Shown here: positions 50,484 to 60,106 of the stretch, in pieces
Layout: the number at the start of each line of letters is the position of its first letter
How positions within the stretch are numbered: the stretch's first letter is position 1
The notes under the pieces: model-generated
The model's database searches: none
Seen by the model: only the letters and a program-made list of their open reading frames with translations
Told to the model about the DNA's origin: nothing
Origin: Bacteroides stercorirosoris
GTDB taxonomy: Bacteria; Bacteroidota; Bacteroidia; Bacteroidales; Bacteroidaceae
Direction of reading: 5' to 3'
Assembly (NCBI RefSeq): GCF_900142015.1
Contig: NZ_FQZN01000030.1
Coordinates: 1-63,581 of the forward strand
DNA length: 63,581 nt
Translations under genes and position numbers: made by a program

Positions 50484-51095
50484 ATGTTACCACAACGAAG
50501 TAACGTTCTGTTTTGTAGAAGTTTGAGCATAACCATTGCCTTTGGGGTAGTGGTTATGCTTCTTTTATTTTCCGCCTGTTCCGGACGTCATAAGGATTTG
50601 GGAAACGCTATCACAGAGCGTGATTCGCTGCCTGTGATGGATACAAAAGGGGTAATGACTCTTATTTCCGATTCCGGTGTTACCCGTTATCGCATCAATA
50701 CCGAAGAATGGTTGGTGTTCGATAAGAAGAATCCGTCTTATTGGGCATTCGAGAAAGGAATCTATCTGGAAAATTTCGATTCAGTGTTTAATGTAGAAGC
50801 CAGCATAAAGTCTGATACGGCATATTATTATGATAAACAGAAGTTGTGGAAATTGATAAGTAATGTGCATATTCAAAACCTTAAAGGTGAGAAGTTTGAT
50901 ACGAATTTGTTGTATTGGGACCAGAATAAGCATCGTGTTTACTCTGATGAACGAGTTCGTATAGAGCAGCCGGATCAGATCATTTATGCTATCGGATTTG
51001 AATCTGACGAACAATTGAACAAGTATCGTTTTTTTAAAACGGAAGGTATTTTCTATGTGGACGATGACTCCACAGTACCTACCGACAGCTTGTAG
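50484..51095 (+). CDS. lptC: LPS export protein LptC
   Basis: A 203-residue protein with one N-terminal membrane anchor (about 14-32) ending near a cysteine (LLFSACSG), so it could be a lipoprotein or single-pass protein. It has an LptC-type beta-jellyroll periplasmic domain (MTLISDSGVTRYRINTEEWL, LWKLISNVHIQNLKGEKFDT, RVYSDERVRIEQPDQIIY). LptC links the LptBFG extractor to the LptA bridge in lipopolysaccharide transport. LptE is encoded at 59571-60098. Confidence 0.88.
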   Translation: MLPQRSNVLFCRSLSITIAFGVVVMLLLFSACSGRHKDLGNAITERDSLPVMDTKGVMTLISDSGVTRYRINTEEWLVFDKKNPSYWAFEKGIYLENFDSVFNVEASIKSDTAYYYDKQKLWKLISNVHIQNLKGEKFDTNLLYWDQNKHRVYSDERVRIEQPDQIIYAIGFESDEQLNKYRFFKTEGIFYVDDDSTVPTDSL

Positions 51096-51134
51096 ACTGA
51101 CAGTTTACAGGTTGATAGTATCAAACCATAAATT

Positions 51135-52391
51135 ATGGATACCTATATTTATTTATTGATTACTATGGTTTTCTCCGCCTTCTTTTCGGGGATGGAGATT
51201 GCTTTTGTTTCCGTAGATAAACTACGCTTTGAAATGGAACGTAAGGAAGGATTGATATCTCGTATTCTTTCCTATTTCTTCCGTAATTCCAACAACTTTA
51301 TTTCTACCATGCTGGTAGGTAACAATATTGCGCTGGTTATTTATGGTATCCTCATGGCGCAAATTATCAAAGTTCACCTGTTGGGCGATTTGATTTCCAA
51401 TGATTTCGTGGAAGTGCTTTTGCAGACGATTATCTCCACCCTTATCATACTGGTTACAGGTGAATTCCTTCCCAAAACTTTGTTCAAGATCAATCCTAAT
51501 CTTGTATTGAAAGTATGCGCTTTTCCTCTGATTATTTGCTATGTTATCTTATACCCTGTATCTCAATTAGCTTCCGGACTGTCCTATCTCTTTCTGCGTC
51601 TATTTGGGATGAAGATTAATAAAGAAGCCTCTGAGAGGGCTTTTGGAAAAGTCGATCTGGATTATTTCGTTCAGTCCAGCATTGATAATGCTGAAGATGA
51701 AGAAGAACTGGATGCCGAAGTGAAGATATTTCAGAATGCGCTTGATTTTTCCAGTATTAAAATACGCGATTGTATAGTACCTCGTACAGAAGTCGTAGCT
51801 GTTGACCTGACTACCCCTTTGGAAGATTTGAAAAGTCTTTTTGTTGAGTCCGGTATCTCTAAAATTATCGTATATGACGGAAATATAGATAACGTGGTGG
51901 GGTATATTCATTCCTCTGAAATGTTCCGTAATCCTGCCGACTGGCGGAATAATGTGAAAGAAGTTCCCATTGTGCCCGAGACGATGGCAGCGCATAAGTT
52001 GATGAAGCTGTTTATGCAGCAGAAGAAGACTATTGCTGTTGTGGTGGACGAGTTTGGCGGTACGTCAGGCATCGTTTCGCTGGAAGACCTGGTGGAAGAA
52101 ATATTCGGTGACATTGAAGATGAACATGACAATACGTCCTATGTCTGCAAGCAGATCGGTGAGAATGAGTATGTGCTTTCCGGTCGTTTGGAGATAGAGA
52201 AGGTGAATGAAACCTTCAATCTTGATTTACCGGAAGAAGATGATTATATGACGGTAGGCGGACTGATTCTGAATCGTTATCAAAGTTTCCCGAAATTGCA
52301 TGAGGTGGTGACTATTGATAAATTCCAGTTCAAAATAATTAAGGTTACAGCCACAAAAATCGAGTTGGTACGTCTTAAAGTGGTCGAATAA
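51135..52391 (+). CDS. HlyC/CorC-family protein (DUF21-CBS-CorC; GldE-like)
   Basis: A 418-residue inner-membrane protein. A DUF21/CNNM transmembrane domain (residues 1-180; MVFSAFFSGMEIAFVSVDKL, TGEFLPKTLF) is followed by a tandem CBS pair (about 205-325; IVPRTEVVAVDLTT, VVDEFGGTSGIVSLEDLVEE) and a C-terminal CorC_HlyC domain (about 340-418). Members are linked to Mg2+/cation efflux; in gliding Bacteroidetes the GldE paralogue serves motility, which is not implied here. It lies 39 bp after lptC in the same operon. Confidence 0.9.
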   Translation: MDTYIYLLITMVFSAFFSGMEIAFVSVDKLRFEMERKEGLISRILSYFFRNSNNFISTMLVGNNIALVIYGILMAQIIKVHLLGDLISNDFVEVLLQTIISTLIILVTGEFLPKTLFKINPNLVLKVCAFPLIICYVILYPVSQLASGLSYLFLRLFGMKINKEASERAFGKVDLDYFVQSSIDNAEDEEELDAEVKIFQNALDFSSIKIRDCIVPRTEVVAVDLTTPLEDLKSLFVESGISKIIVYDGNIDNVVGYIHSSEMFRNPADWRNNVKEVPIVPETMAAHKLMKLFMQQKKTIAVVVDEFGGTSGIVSLEDLVEEIFGDIEDEHDNTSYVCKQIGENEYVLSGRLEIEKVNETFNLDLPEEDDYMTVGGLILNRYQSFPKLHEVVTIDKFQFKIIKVTATKIELVRLKVVE

Positions 52392-52512
52392 TAGCGGAAT
52401 GGTATAATTTTTTAGAGAATAAATAGATGCGTATTAGCATTTTTTGTATCTTCGTGCGCTAAAATGAAGTTTGGAGAAAATAATAATAAACAAATAAATC
52501 ATATTAACTAAA

Positions 52513-54651
52513 ATGGCAACATTACAAAACATTCGGTCTAAAGGACCCTTATTGGTGATTGTAATTGGTTTGGCACTGTTCGCTTTCATTGCGGGAGACG
52601 CATGGAAGGTATTGCAGCCACACCAGTCACATGATGTAGGAGAGGTTAACGGAGAGTCACTTTCCGCACAGGATTATCAGAGCTTGGTAGAAGAGTATAC
52701 TGAAGTTGTGAAGTTCTCCAGCGGCTCAAGCGCACTTACCGACGAACAAAACAACCAGATTAAAGATGAAGTTTGGAGAAACTACGTCAACAATAAGCTG
52801 ATTGAAAACGAAGCAAAGAAGCTCGGTCTGTCAGTCTCTAAAGCAGAAATCCAGGCAATCATTGATGCAGGTGTACACCCGATGTTGCAACAGACTCCGT
52901 TCCGTAATCCGCAAACCGGTGCTTTCGATAAAGATATGCTGAAAAAATTCTTAGTGGATTACTCTAAGATGAACACAGCGCAGATGCCGGCACAGTATGC
53001 AGAATATTACCAGTCTATGTACAAATTCTGGTCTTTTCTGGAAAAACAACTGATTCAGACTCGTCTGGCTGAAAAATATCAGGCTTTGGTGTCAAAGTCT
53101 CTTTTCTCTAACCCTATAGAAGCTCAGGATGCTTTCAACGCAAGAGTAGACCAGTCTGACTTATTGCTGGCTGCTATTCCTTATTCTTCTATTGTAGATT
53201 CTACTGTGGCTATTACGGATGCAGATCTGAAAGACGCTTATGCTAAGAAGAAAGAACAATTCAAGCAATATGTAGAAACCCGTAACATCAAGTTCATTGA
53301 TGTACAGGTAACTGCAAGCCCCGAAGATAGAGAAGCTATCCAGAGTGAGGTAATGGAATATACAGAACAGCTTGCAGGTACTCCGGGCGATTATTCAACG
53401 TTGGTTCGTGCTGCCGGTTCTGAAGTTCCTTACATTGATTTGTTCTATACATCCAAGGCGTTGCCTACTGATGTGGCAGCTCGTTTGGACTCTGTTTCAG
53501 TAGGGGGCGTATACGGTCCTTACTACAATGCAACAGACAATACAATCAACTCATTCAAGAAGTTGGCTACTGCTTTTATGGCAGACTCTATCCAATATCG
53601 TCAGATACAGGTGGTTGCTGAAGATGCAGCTAAGACTAAAACTTTGGCTGACAGTATCTATACTGCTATCAAGGGTGGTGCGGACTTCGCAGAGATTGCA
53701 AAGAAATATGGTCAGACTGGTGAGTCTACTTGGATTTCTTCTGCTAATTACGAAGGAGCACAGTTGGATGGTGACAATCTGAAATATGTGAGCACTATCA
53801 ATACTCTTGGCAAGAATGAACTGACCAACCTGAGTTTGGCACAGGCAAATGTTATTTTGCAGGTGATGGACAAGAAGGCTGTTAAGGATAAATATAAAGT
53901 AGCAGTCATCAAGCGTCCGGTAGAATTCAGCAAGGAAACTTATAGCAAGGCATACAATGAATTCAGTCAGTTTATCGCTTCTAATCCTACTTTGGAGAAG
54001 ATGGTAGCTAATGCTGAGGATGCTGGTTACAAATTGTTGGACAGAAACGATTTATATAGCTCGGAACATGGTATCGGTGGTATCAGAGGTACTAAAGAAG
54101 CTTTGAGATGGGCGTTCTCTGCTAAAACAGGTGAAGTATCTGGTTTGTATGAGTGTGGCGAAAGTGACCGTATGTTGGTGGTTGGTGTTTCTGCTGTTAT
54201 TCCGGCAGGTTACCGTCCGTTGGCTTTGGTTAAAGACCAGTTGAGACTTGAATTGCTCCGCGATAAGAAAGCTGAGAAAATCATGGCTGATATGAAAGCT
54301 GCCGGTGCAACTTCTTTCGACCAGTACAAGGCTATGGCAGATGCGGTTAGCGATTCTGTGAAACACGTTACTTTTGCTGCTCCTGCTTATGTTCCGGCAT
54401 TGCGTGCAAGCGAACCGTTGGTAGGTGCTTATGCATCTGTTGCCGAGTTGAACCAGCTGAGTGCTCCGATCAAGGGCAATGGCGGTGTGTTTATTCTCCA
54501 ACCGTATGCAAAAGAGAAGATGAATGAGACGTTCAATCAGGAAACAGAAGAAACTACGTTGCAGAATATGCATGCCCGTATGGCAAGCCAGTTCCTCAAC
54601 GATTTGTATCTGAAAGCTGATGTGAAAGATTCACGTTACCTGTTCTTCTAA
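52513..54651 (+). CDS. Membrane-anchored peptidyl-prolyl isomerase/foldase (SurA_N/PpiD-like)
   Basis: A 712-residue protein with a single N-terminal transmembrane anchor (about 12-30, LLVIVIGLALFAFIAGDAWK), a large SurA_N-type chaperone region (about 35-340) and a parvulin-type PPIC domain (about 350-450; QYRQIQVVAEDAAKTKTLAD, then GGADFAEIAKKYGQTGEST). This is the Bacteroidetes PpiD-like architecture: a periplasmic foldase held at the inner membrane near the Sec exit. The catalytic residues of parvulin are only partly recognisable, so chaperone action may dominate. It ends the envelope gene group with a strong terminator. Confidence 0.9.
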   Translation: MATLQNIRSKGPLLVIVIGLALFAFIAGDAWKVLQPHQSHDVGEVNGESLSAQDYQSLVEEYTEVVKFSSGSSALTDEQNNQIKDEVWRNYVNNKLIENEAKKLGLSVSKAEIQAIIDAGVHPMLQQTPFRNPQTGAFDKDMLKKFLVDYSKMNTAQMPAQYAEYYQSMYKFWSFLEKQLIQTRLAEKYQALVSKSLFSNPIEAQDAFNARVDQSDLLLAAIPYSSIVDSTVAITDADLKDAYAKKKEQFKQYVETRNIKFIDVQVTASPEDREAIQSEVMEYTEQLAGTPGDYSTLVRAAGSEVPYIDLFYTSKALPTDVAARLDSVSVGGVYGPYYNATDNTINSFKKLATAFMADSIQYRQIQVVAEDAAKTKTLADSIYTAIKGGADFAEIAKKYGQTGESTWISSANYEGAQLDGDNLKYVSTINTLGKNELTNLSLAQANVILQVMDKKAVKDKYKVAVIKRPVEFSKETYSKAYNEFSQFIASNPTLEKMVANAEDAGYKLLDRNDLYSSEHGIGGIRGTKEALRWAFSAKTGEVSGLYECGESDRMLVVGVSAVIPAGYRPLALVKDQLRLELLRDKKAEKIMADMKAAGATSFDQYKAMADAVSDSVKHVTFAAPAYVPALRASEPLVGAYASVAELNQLSAPIKGNGGVFILQPYAKEKMNETFNQETEETTLQNMHARMASQFLNDLYLKADVKDSRYLFF

Positions 54652-54677
54652 GGAATTATCGAATAATTCGAGATATG

Positions 54678-54715
54678 AAAGCCGCCTGATGTTATGTCAG
54701 GCGGCTTTTTCTTTC
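54678..54715 (+). terminator. Terminator after the PpiD-like gene
   Basis: AAAGCCGCCTGA (54678-54689) pairs with TCAGGCGGCTTT (54697-54708), followed by a T-rich tract. Confidence 0.92.
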
Positions 54716-54744
54716 TGCCTTTCTGTCATTTTCTGTGCCTGCCA

Positions 54745-54775
54745 TTGCCTTTGTGCAACTTTATTCCTACCTTTG
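54745..54775 (+). promoter_or_regulatory. Promoter of rlmN (-33 TTG, -7 TACCTTTG)
   Basis: TTG at 54745-54747, 20-bp spacer, TACCTTTG at 54768-54775. The leader would be about 135 nt, and a small CGAAGC-AAA-GCTTCG hairpin (54889-54903) ends 15 bp before the ATG. Confidence 0.7.
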
Positions 54776-54917
54776 CATCAATAAAAATTAATAATGAAAG
54801 GATTAAATAATGAAAGTGGGTATTTAATAGGTTAATGACACTCAGTAATCTGCTTTAACTCTTTCATTCTTAAAGTTTTCATTTTTAGCGAAGCAAAGCT
54901 TCGATAAACAGATAATT

Positions 54918-55958
54918 ATGCCGAAACAAACTCTTTTAGGATTGACGCTCGCTGAATTGCAGGAGGTAGTGAAGAGACTGGGAATGCCCGGATTTGCCGC
55001 CAAGCAGATTGCTTCATGGCTGTATGACAAGAAAGTAAACTCCATAGACGAGATGACAAACCTGTCGTTAAAACATAGGGAACTTCTGAAAGACGTCTGT
55101 GAAGTAGGAGCGGATGCTCCTGTGGATGCTATGCGTTCAGCAGATGGTACGGTGAAATACTTGTACCGGGCGGGTGAGAAGCATTTTGTAGAGGCGGTTT
55201 ATATCCCCGATGAAGAGCGTGCCACGCTTTGTGTGTCTTCACAGGTGGGATGCAAGATGAACTGTAAGTTCTGTATGACCGGTAAACAAGGCTTTACTGC
55301 TAATCTGACCGCTAACCAGATTATCAATCAGATTAGTTCTCTTCCCGAACGGGACAATCTGACCAACGTAGTGATGATGGGTATGGGAGAGCCTTTGGAC
55401 AATCTGGACGAGGTGCTGAAAGCATTGGATATCATGACTTCCTCTTATGGATATGGATGGAGTCCCAAGCGGATCACTCTTTCTACGGTTGGCTTGCGTA
55501 AAGGTTTTCAGCGCTTTATAGAAGAATCGGAATGCCATCTGGCCATTAGCCTGCATTCTCCCGTTGTTATGCAGCGTCGCGAATTGATGCCGGCAGAGAA
55601 AGCTTTTTCCATCACCGAAATGGTAGACTTGTTAAAAAACTATGATTTTAGTAAACAGCGCAGACTATCTTTTGAATATATTGTTTTCAAAGGTGTGAAT
55701 GATTCGTTGCTCTATGCCAAAGAATTGTTGAAACTCTTGCGTGGGCTGGATTGCCGTATCAACCTTATTCGTTTTCATGCCATACCGGGTGTAGATCTGG
55801 AGGGAGCGGATATGGAAACAATGACTAAACTTCGTGATTATCTGACTTCTCACGGTTTGTTTACCACGATACGCGCTTCCCGGGGTGAGGATATATTCGC
55901 TGCTTGCGGTATGCTTTCCACTGCCAAACAGGAGGCGAATAAACAAGAATTAATATAA
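54918..55958 (+). CDS. rlmN: Dual-specificity rRNA/tRNA methyltransferase RlmN (radical SAM)
   Basis: A 346-residue radical SAM enzyme that methylates C2 of A2503 in 23S rRNA and A37 of some tRNAs. The cluster motif is CKMNCKFCMTGKQGF with Cys112, Cys116 and Cys119. MMGMGEPLDNLDEVLKAL is the SAM GEPL motif, and the methyl-carrying Cys330 is in DIFAACGMLS. Full length. The gap to the DUF4837 gene is 69 bp and no terminator is seen between them. Confidence 0.96.
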   Translation: MPKQTLLGLTLAELQEVVKRLGMPGFAAKQIASWLYDKKVNSIDEMTNLSLKHRELLKDVCEVGADAPVDAMRSADGTVKYLYRAGEKHFVEAVYIPDEERATLCVSSQVGCKMNCKFCMTGKQGFTANLTANQIINQISSLPERDNLTNVVMMGMGEPLDNLDEVLKALDIMTSSYGYGWSPKRITLSTVGLRKGFQRFIEESECHLAISLHSPVVMQRRELMPAEKAFSITEMVDLLKNYDFSKQRRLSFEYIVFKGVNDSLLYAKELLKLLRGLDCRINLIRFHAIPGVDLEGADMETMTKLRDYLTSHGLFTTIRASRGEDIFAACGMLSTAKQEANKQELI

Positions 55959-56027
55959 ATTATTAACTTTGGCTCGGATGATATACGTATTCTTCGTAGT
56001 TTTGTAAAAACATTAACTAGTAAGTAT

Positions 56028-57080
56028 ATGAGAAAGCACCTGTTTTTTTTGAGTTTAGCTCTTGTAGCGATTGCCTTTTCCGCTTGTAGTGGCGGCAAGA
56101 AGGGTGTATTTGGAGCGACCTCCAGCGGTCGTGCGTATGAAATCTTGGTAGTGGTTGACCCCGCTATGTGGGAACGTCCTGCCGGCAGGGCCCTTTTTGA
56201 TGTGCTTGATACGGATGTGCCGGGGCTTCCCCAATCCGAACGCTCTTTCCGTATGATGTACACTTCTCCGGCCAATTATGATGCTACGTTAAAGCTGATC
56301 CGTAACATTATCATTGCTGATGTGCAGGATATTTATACTCAGCCTAAATTTAAATATGCAAGGGATGTATATGCTGCCCCTCAGACAATTCTGACTATCC
56401 AGGCTCCCGATGAAGCCTCTTTCGAGAAGTTTGTGTCGGAAAACAAACAGACCATTATCGACTTCTTCACCCGTGCGGAAATGAATCGTCAGATTGCTCT
56501 GCTGGAAAAGAAGCATAATGACTATGTGACTACGAAAGTGAAGAGCATGTTTGATTGTGACGTATGGATACCTGCGGAACTTTCTTCTACCAAGCAAGGT
56601 GAGAATTTCTTCTGGGCCGGTACCAATGCAGCCACAGGAGACCAGAACTTTGTTATTTACTCTTTCCCCTATACAGACAAGAATACATTCACCAAAGAGT
56701 ATTTTGTGCAGATGCGCGACTCTGTCATGAAAGCCAATATTCCGGGATCTAAGGAAGGCATGTATATGATGACAGATTCATTGATGACCGATGTTCGCCC
56801 CCTCACCATACAAGGTGAATATGCTTTGGAGGCGCGCGGACTGTGGCGCATGAAAGGTGATTTCATGGGTGGCCCGTATGTTTCGCATATGCGTTTGGAC
56901 CCAGTGAATCAACGTATAATCGTTGTAGAAGCGTTTATCTATTCACCTGACAAAATGAAACGTAATCTGATGCGTCAAATGGAGGCTTCTCTCTATACAT
57001 TGAGAGTTCCGGGTGACAAACAAACAGGAGCGGAAATACCGTTAGGGGTTACAAAAGAGCAGGCTGCTGATAAGGAATAA
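56028..57080 (+). CDS. DUF4837 lipoprotein
   Basis: A 350-residue protein with a lipoprotein signal (MRKHLFFLSLALVAIAFSAC, lipobox FSAC). The DUF4837 body has GRAYEILVVVDPAMWERPAG near the start, the MRQMEASLYTL region and a conserved central block (QGENFFWAGTNAATGDQNFV). The family is restricted to Bacteroidetes, and its role in the envelope is unknown. It follows rlmN on the same strand and is separated from pdxA by an extragenic palindrome. Confidence 0.88.
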   Translation: MRKHLFFLSLALVAIAFSACSGGKKGVFGATSSGRAYEILVVVDPAMWERPAGRALFDVLDTDVPGLPQSERSFRMMYTSPANYDATLKLIRNIIIADVQDIYTQPKFKYARDVYAAPQTILTIQAPDEASFEKFVSENKQTIIDFFTRAEMNRQIALLEKKHNDYVTTKVKSMFDCDVWIPAELSSTKQGENFFWAGTNAATGDQNFVIYSFPYTDKNTFTKEYFVQMRDSVMKANIPGSKEGMYMMTDSLMTDVRPLTIQGEYALEARGLWRMKGDFMGGPYVSHMRLDPVNQRIIVVEAFIYSPDKMKRNLMRQMEASLYTLRVPGDKQTGAEIPLGVTKEQAADKE

Positions 57081-57091
57081 TAATATGGAGA

Positions 57092-57208
57092 TATGCCAAA
57101 TATTTACTTTATGTGTGCGGGCGAATGATAATTCGCCCCTACGCATATTGTAGCATCACTTGTAAGGGCGAACGATTATTCGTCCGCACAAGTGTTACTG
57201 TTGGCATA
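57092..57208. repeat. MITE-like composite palindrome of GGGCGAAT units
   Basis: The outer 8-bp inverted ends TATGCCAA (57092-57099) and TTGGCATA (57201-57208) enclose two 29-base near-complementary arms (57114-57142 and 57162-57190). Each arm is itself a palindrome around GGGCGAAT...ATTCGCCC. The four-fold symmetry and terminal inverted repeats suggest a small non-autonomous element; GGGCGAAT-type palindromes recur in many bacterial genomes. Confidence 0.8.
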
Positions 57209-57240
57209 GCTTCTTTAAATGTGATATATATAAATTAAAA

Positions 57241-58338
57241 ATGGAAGATAATAAAATAAAAGTCGGCATTACCCAGGGAGACATAAACGGCGTGGGTTAC
57301 GAGGTTATTTTGAAAACATTCTCCGACCCTGTAATGCTGGAGTTGTGTACTCCTATAATTTATGGCTCGCCCAAGGTGGCAGCTTACCATCGTAAATCAC
57401 TCGATTTGCCGACCAACTTCAGCATCGTGAACTCTGCTGCAGAAGCGGCTCACAATCGTTTAAGTGTAGTGAACTGCACGGATGATGAAGTGAAAGTGGA
57501 ATTCTCAAAAGCTGACCCGGAAGCCGGAAAGGCTGCACTCGGTGCATTGGAGAGAGCAATTGAGGAATATAAGGAAGGGTTGATTGACGTGATTGTTACA
57601 GCCCCCATCAATAAGCACACCATCCAGTCGGAGACTTTCTCATTTCCCGGTCATACGGAATATATAGAAGAAAGATTGGGAAATGGTGCCAAGTCGCTGA
57701 TGATATTGATGAAGGATGATTTCCGGGTAGCACTGGTGACGGGACATATCCCTGTCAGCCAGATAGCATCGACCATAACAAAGGAGTTGATACAGGAAAA
57801 GCTGGCTATCTTCAATCAGTCATTGAAGCAGGATTTTGCCATAGGTGCACCGCGCATTGCCGTACTTTCCCTGAATCCGCATGCAGGCGACGAAGGTCTG
57901 TTGGGTAAAGAGGAGGAAGAAATCATTATTCCGGCATTGAAAGAGATGGCGGCAAAAGGCATCTTGTGTTATGGCCCGTATCCGGCTGATGGTTTCATGG
58001 GTTCAGGCAACTTCACCCATTTTGATGGTGTACTTGCCATGTACCACGACCAGGGACTGGCTCCGTTCAAGGCGTTGGCAATGGATGAAGGCGTGAACTA
58101 TACTGCCGGATTGCCTGTAATCCGCACTTCACCGGCCCACGGCACTGCCTATGACATTGCGGGTAAAGGACTGGCCAGTGAAGACTCATTCCGTCAGGCC
58201 ATCTATGTCTCTATCGACGTATTCCGTAACCGGTTACGTGATAAAGAGGCACATGCCAACCCCTTACGAAAACAATATTACGAAAAACGAGATGATAGCG
58301 ACAAGCTGAAACTTGATAGTGTAGAAGAAGATTTGTAG
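57241..58338 (+). CDS. pdxA: 4-hydroxythreonine-4-phosphate dehydrogenase
   Basis: A 365-residue NAD-dependent enzyme of the deoxyxylulose-5-phosphate branch of pyridoxal phosphate synthesis. VGITQGDINGVGYEVILK is the N-terminal block. TAPINKHTIQSETFSFPGHT carries the first metal His region, LNPHAGDEGLLGKEEEEII the second, and AMYHDQGLAPFKAL with RTSPAHGTAYDIAGKG the remaining ligands and substrate loop. It is directly followed (1 bp gap) by a sigma-54 activator gene. Confidence 0.96.
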   Translation: MEDNKIKVGITQGDINGVGYEVILKTFSDPVMLELCTPIIYGSPKVAAYHRKSLDLPTNFSIVNSAAEAAHNRLSVVNCTDDEVKVEFSKADPEAGKAALGALERAIEEYKEGLIDVIVTAPINKHTIQSETFSFPGHTEYIEERLGNGAKSLMILMKDDFRVALVTGHIPVSQIASTITKELIQEKLAIFNQSLKQDFAIGAPRIAVLSLNPHAGDEGLLGKEEEEIIIPALKEMAAKGILCYGPYPADGFMGSGNFTHFDGVLAMYHDQGLAPFKALAMDEGVNYTAGLPVIRTSPAHGTAYDIAGKGLASEDSFRQAIYVSIDVFRNRLRDKEAHANPLRKQYYEKRDDSDKLKLDSVEEDL

Positions 58339-58339
58339 T

Positions 58340-59584
58340 ATGACGAAAGCGGAAATACAACAAGTAAAATTACGTTTTGGCATCATTGGTAACAATGAAG
58401 CATTGATGCGTGCGATAGACGTTGCTATTCAGGTGGCGCCTACCGATCTGTCTGTACTGATTACCGGAGAGAGTGGTGTGGGTAAGGAGAGTTTCCCTCA
58501 GATCATTCATCAGTACAGCCGACGGAAGCATGGTCAGTATATTGCTGTGAACTGCGGTGCCATTCCCGAAGGAACTATTGATTCGGAACTGTTCGGTCAT
58601 GAGAAAGGAGCGTTTACCGGTGCCATTGGTGAGCGGAAAGGGTATTTTGGTGAAGCGGATGGGGGAACTATCTTTCTGGATGAAGTGGGAGAGTTGCCTT
58701 TGCCTACCCAAGCACGCCTGCTTCGCGTGCTCGAAAGCGGAGAGTTCATCAAAGTAGGCTCGTCCAAAGTGCAGAAAACCAATGTACGCATTGTGGCGGC
58801 TACCAACGTGAACCTGACGCAGGCAATTTCCGAAGGACGTTTCCGGGAAGACTTGTATTACCGTCTTAACACTGTACCTATCCAGGTACCCCCTCTGCGT
58901 GAGCGCGGAGAGGATGCATTCTTATTATTCCGTAAATTTGCTTCAGACTTTGCGGAGAAGTACCGTATGCCTGCCATTCAACTGACGGAAGATGCCAAGC
59001 AGTTGTTGATTTCTTATTCATGGCCCGGCAATGTGCGACAGTTGAAGAACATCACAGAACAGATTTCCATCATCGAAACCAATCGTGAAATCAATGCAGC
59101 TATCTTGAAGGGGTATTTGCCGAATCAGAATAATATGCAGCGGCTTCCGGCTTTGTTCGGTGTCAAAGAGTCCAAGAGTTTTGAGAGTGAGCGGGAAATC
59201 TTGTATCAGGTTCTCTTCGATATGCGCCAGGATGTGACGGAGTTGAAGAAGCTGGTGCATGAGATTATGACCGAACGCGGAAAGACTGCCGCTCCGGCTG
59301 TACCTGCTGCCTATTATGCCCAGCCACCTGCCGTGATGACTCCCGTTGCTCCGAGTGTGCCTACTATTATTCATCCTTCCATAAAGCCATCTCACGAAGT
59401 GGATGAAGACATACAGGATACGGAAGAATATGTAGAAGAATCCCTCTCGCTGGATGAGGTGGAGAAAGAAATGATACGGAAAGCCTTGGAAAAACATCAC
59501 GGTAAACGCAAGAGTGCGGCAAAGGATTTGAATATTTCCGAGCGTACCCTATACAGAAAGATTAAAGAATATGGATTGGATTAA
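58340..59584 (+). CDS. Sigma-54-dependent transcriptional activator without receiver domain
   Basis: A 414-residue enhancer-binding protein. The AAA+ domain starts almost at the N-terminus, with Walker A GESGVGKE, the sigma-54-contacting GAFTGA loop intact (EKGAFTGAIGERKGYF), Walker B GGTIFLDEVGELPLP and sensor II near SWPGNVRQLKN. A linker with Pro/Ala-rich stretch (about 310-360) leads to a Fis-type HTH (KHHGKRKSAAKDLNISERTL). There is no phospho-receiver or ligand domain, so control is by another protein or by abundance. It is placed between pdxA and lptE, overlapping lptE by 14 bp. Confidence 0.93.
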   Translation: MTKAEIQQVKLRFGIIGNNEALMRAIDVAIQVAPTDLSVLITGESGVGKESFPQIIHQYSRRKHGQYIAVNCGAIPEGTIDSELFGHEKGAFTGAIGERKGYFGEADGGTIFLDEVGELPLPTQARLLRVLESGEFIKVGSSKVQKTNVRIVAATNVNLTQAISEGRFREDLYYRLNTVPIQVPPLRERGEDAFLLFRKFASDFAEKYRMPAIQLTEDAKQLLISYSWPGNVRQLKNITEQISIIETNREINAAILKGYLPNQNNMQRLPALFGVKESKSFESEREILYQVLFDMRQDVTELKKLVHEIMTERGKTAAPAVPAAYYAQPPAVMTPVAPSVPTIIHPSIKPSHEVDEDIQDTEEYVEESLSLDEVEKEMIRKALEKHHGKRKSAAKDLNISERTLYRKIKEYGLD

Positions 59585-60098
59585 AAAGATCGCCTCGACA
59601 GCTATGCTGCTGGGCATATTACTGATAGTGAATTCGTGTAGCATTAAGATAGGACTTGCTCCGATTAGTTCGATTGACTACTCAAAGGTGAAGACTATTT
59701 CGATAGCTGATTTCCAGAATCGTGCGGAGTATGTCTATGCCCCGCTGGCTACACAGTTTAATCAGGATTTGAAAGACCTGTTTATGCGTCAGACGCGTCT
59801 GTCGCTGGTCAACAACAATGCCGACCTGGAGATTGATGGAGAAATTACCGGATATAATCAGTATAATGAGGCGGTAGATGCGAGCGGATATTCTTCAAAG
59901 GTGAAAGTTACTTTGACGGTAAAGGTTACTTTTGTGAATAACACAGATCATAAGGATGATTTTACCGATCAGCAGTTCTCGGCTTTCCAGACTTATGACT
60001 CGTCCCTGTTGCTGACGGATGTGCAGGATGATTTGATAACCAAGATGGTGAAAGACATAACAGAACAAATTTTTAACGCAACCGTAGCTAACTGGTAA
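59571..60098 (+). CDS. lptE: LPS assembly lipoprotein LptE
   Basis: A 175-residue lipoprotein (signal ending ILLIVNSC at about residue 23) with the LptE/LptE-like fold: VKTISIADFQNRAEYVYAPL, then ADLEIDGEITGYNQYNEAVD and a final amphipathic helix (VQDDLITKMVKDITEQIFNA). It plugs the LptD barrel in the outer membrane during LPS delivery. It starts inside the 3' end of the activator gene, showing coupling, and is followed 8 bp later by a hypothetical gene and then secG. Confidence 0.88.
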   Translation: MDWIKKIASTAMLLGILLIVNSCSIKIGLAPISSIDYSKVKTISIADFQNRAEYVYAPLATQFNQDLKDLFMRQTRLSLVNNNADLEIDGEITGYNQYNEAVDASGYSSKVKVTLTVKVTFVNNTDHKDDFTDQQFSAFQTYDSSLLLTDVQDDLITKMVKDITEQIFNATVANW

Positions 60099-60106
60099 TA
60101 TAAGGA

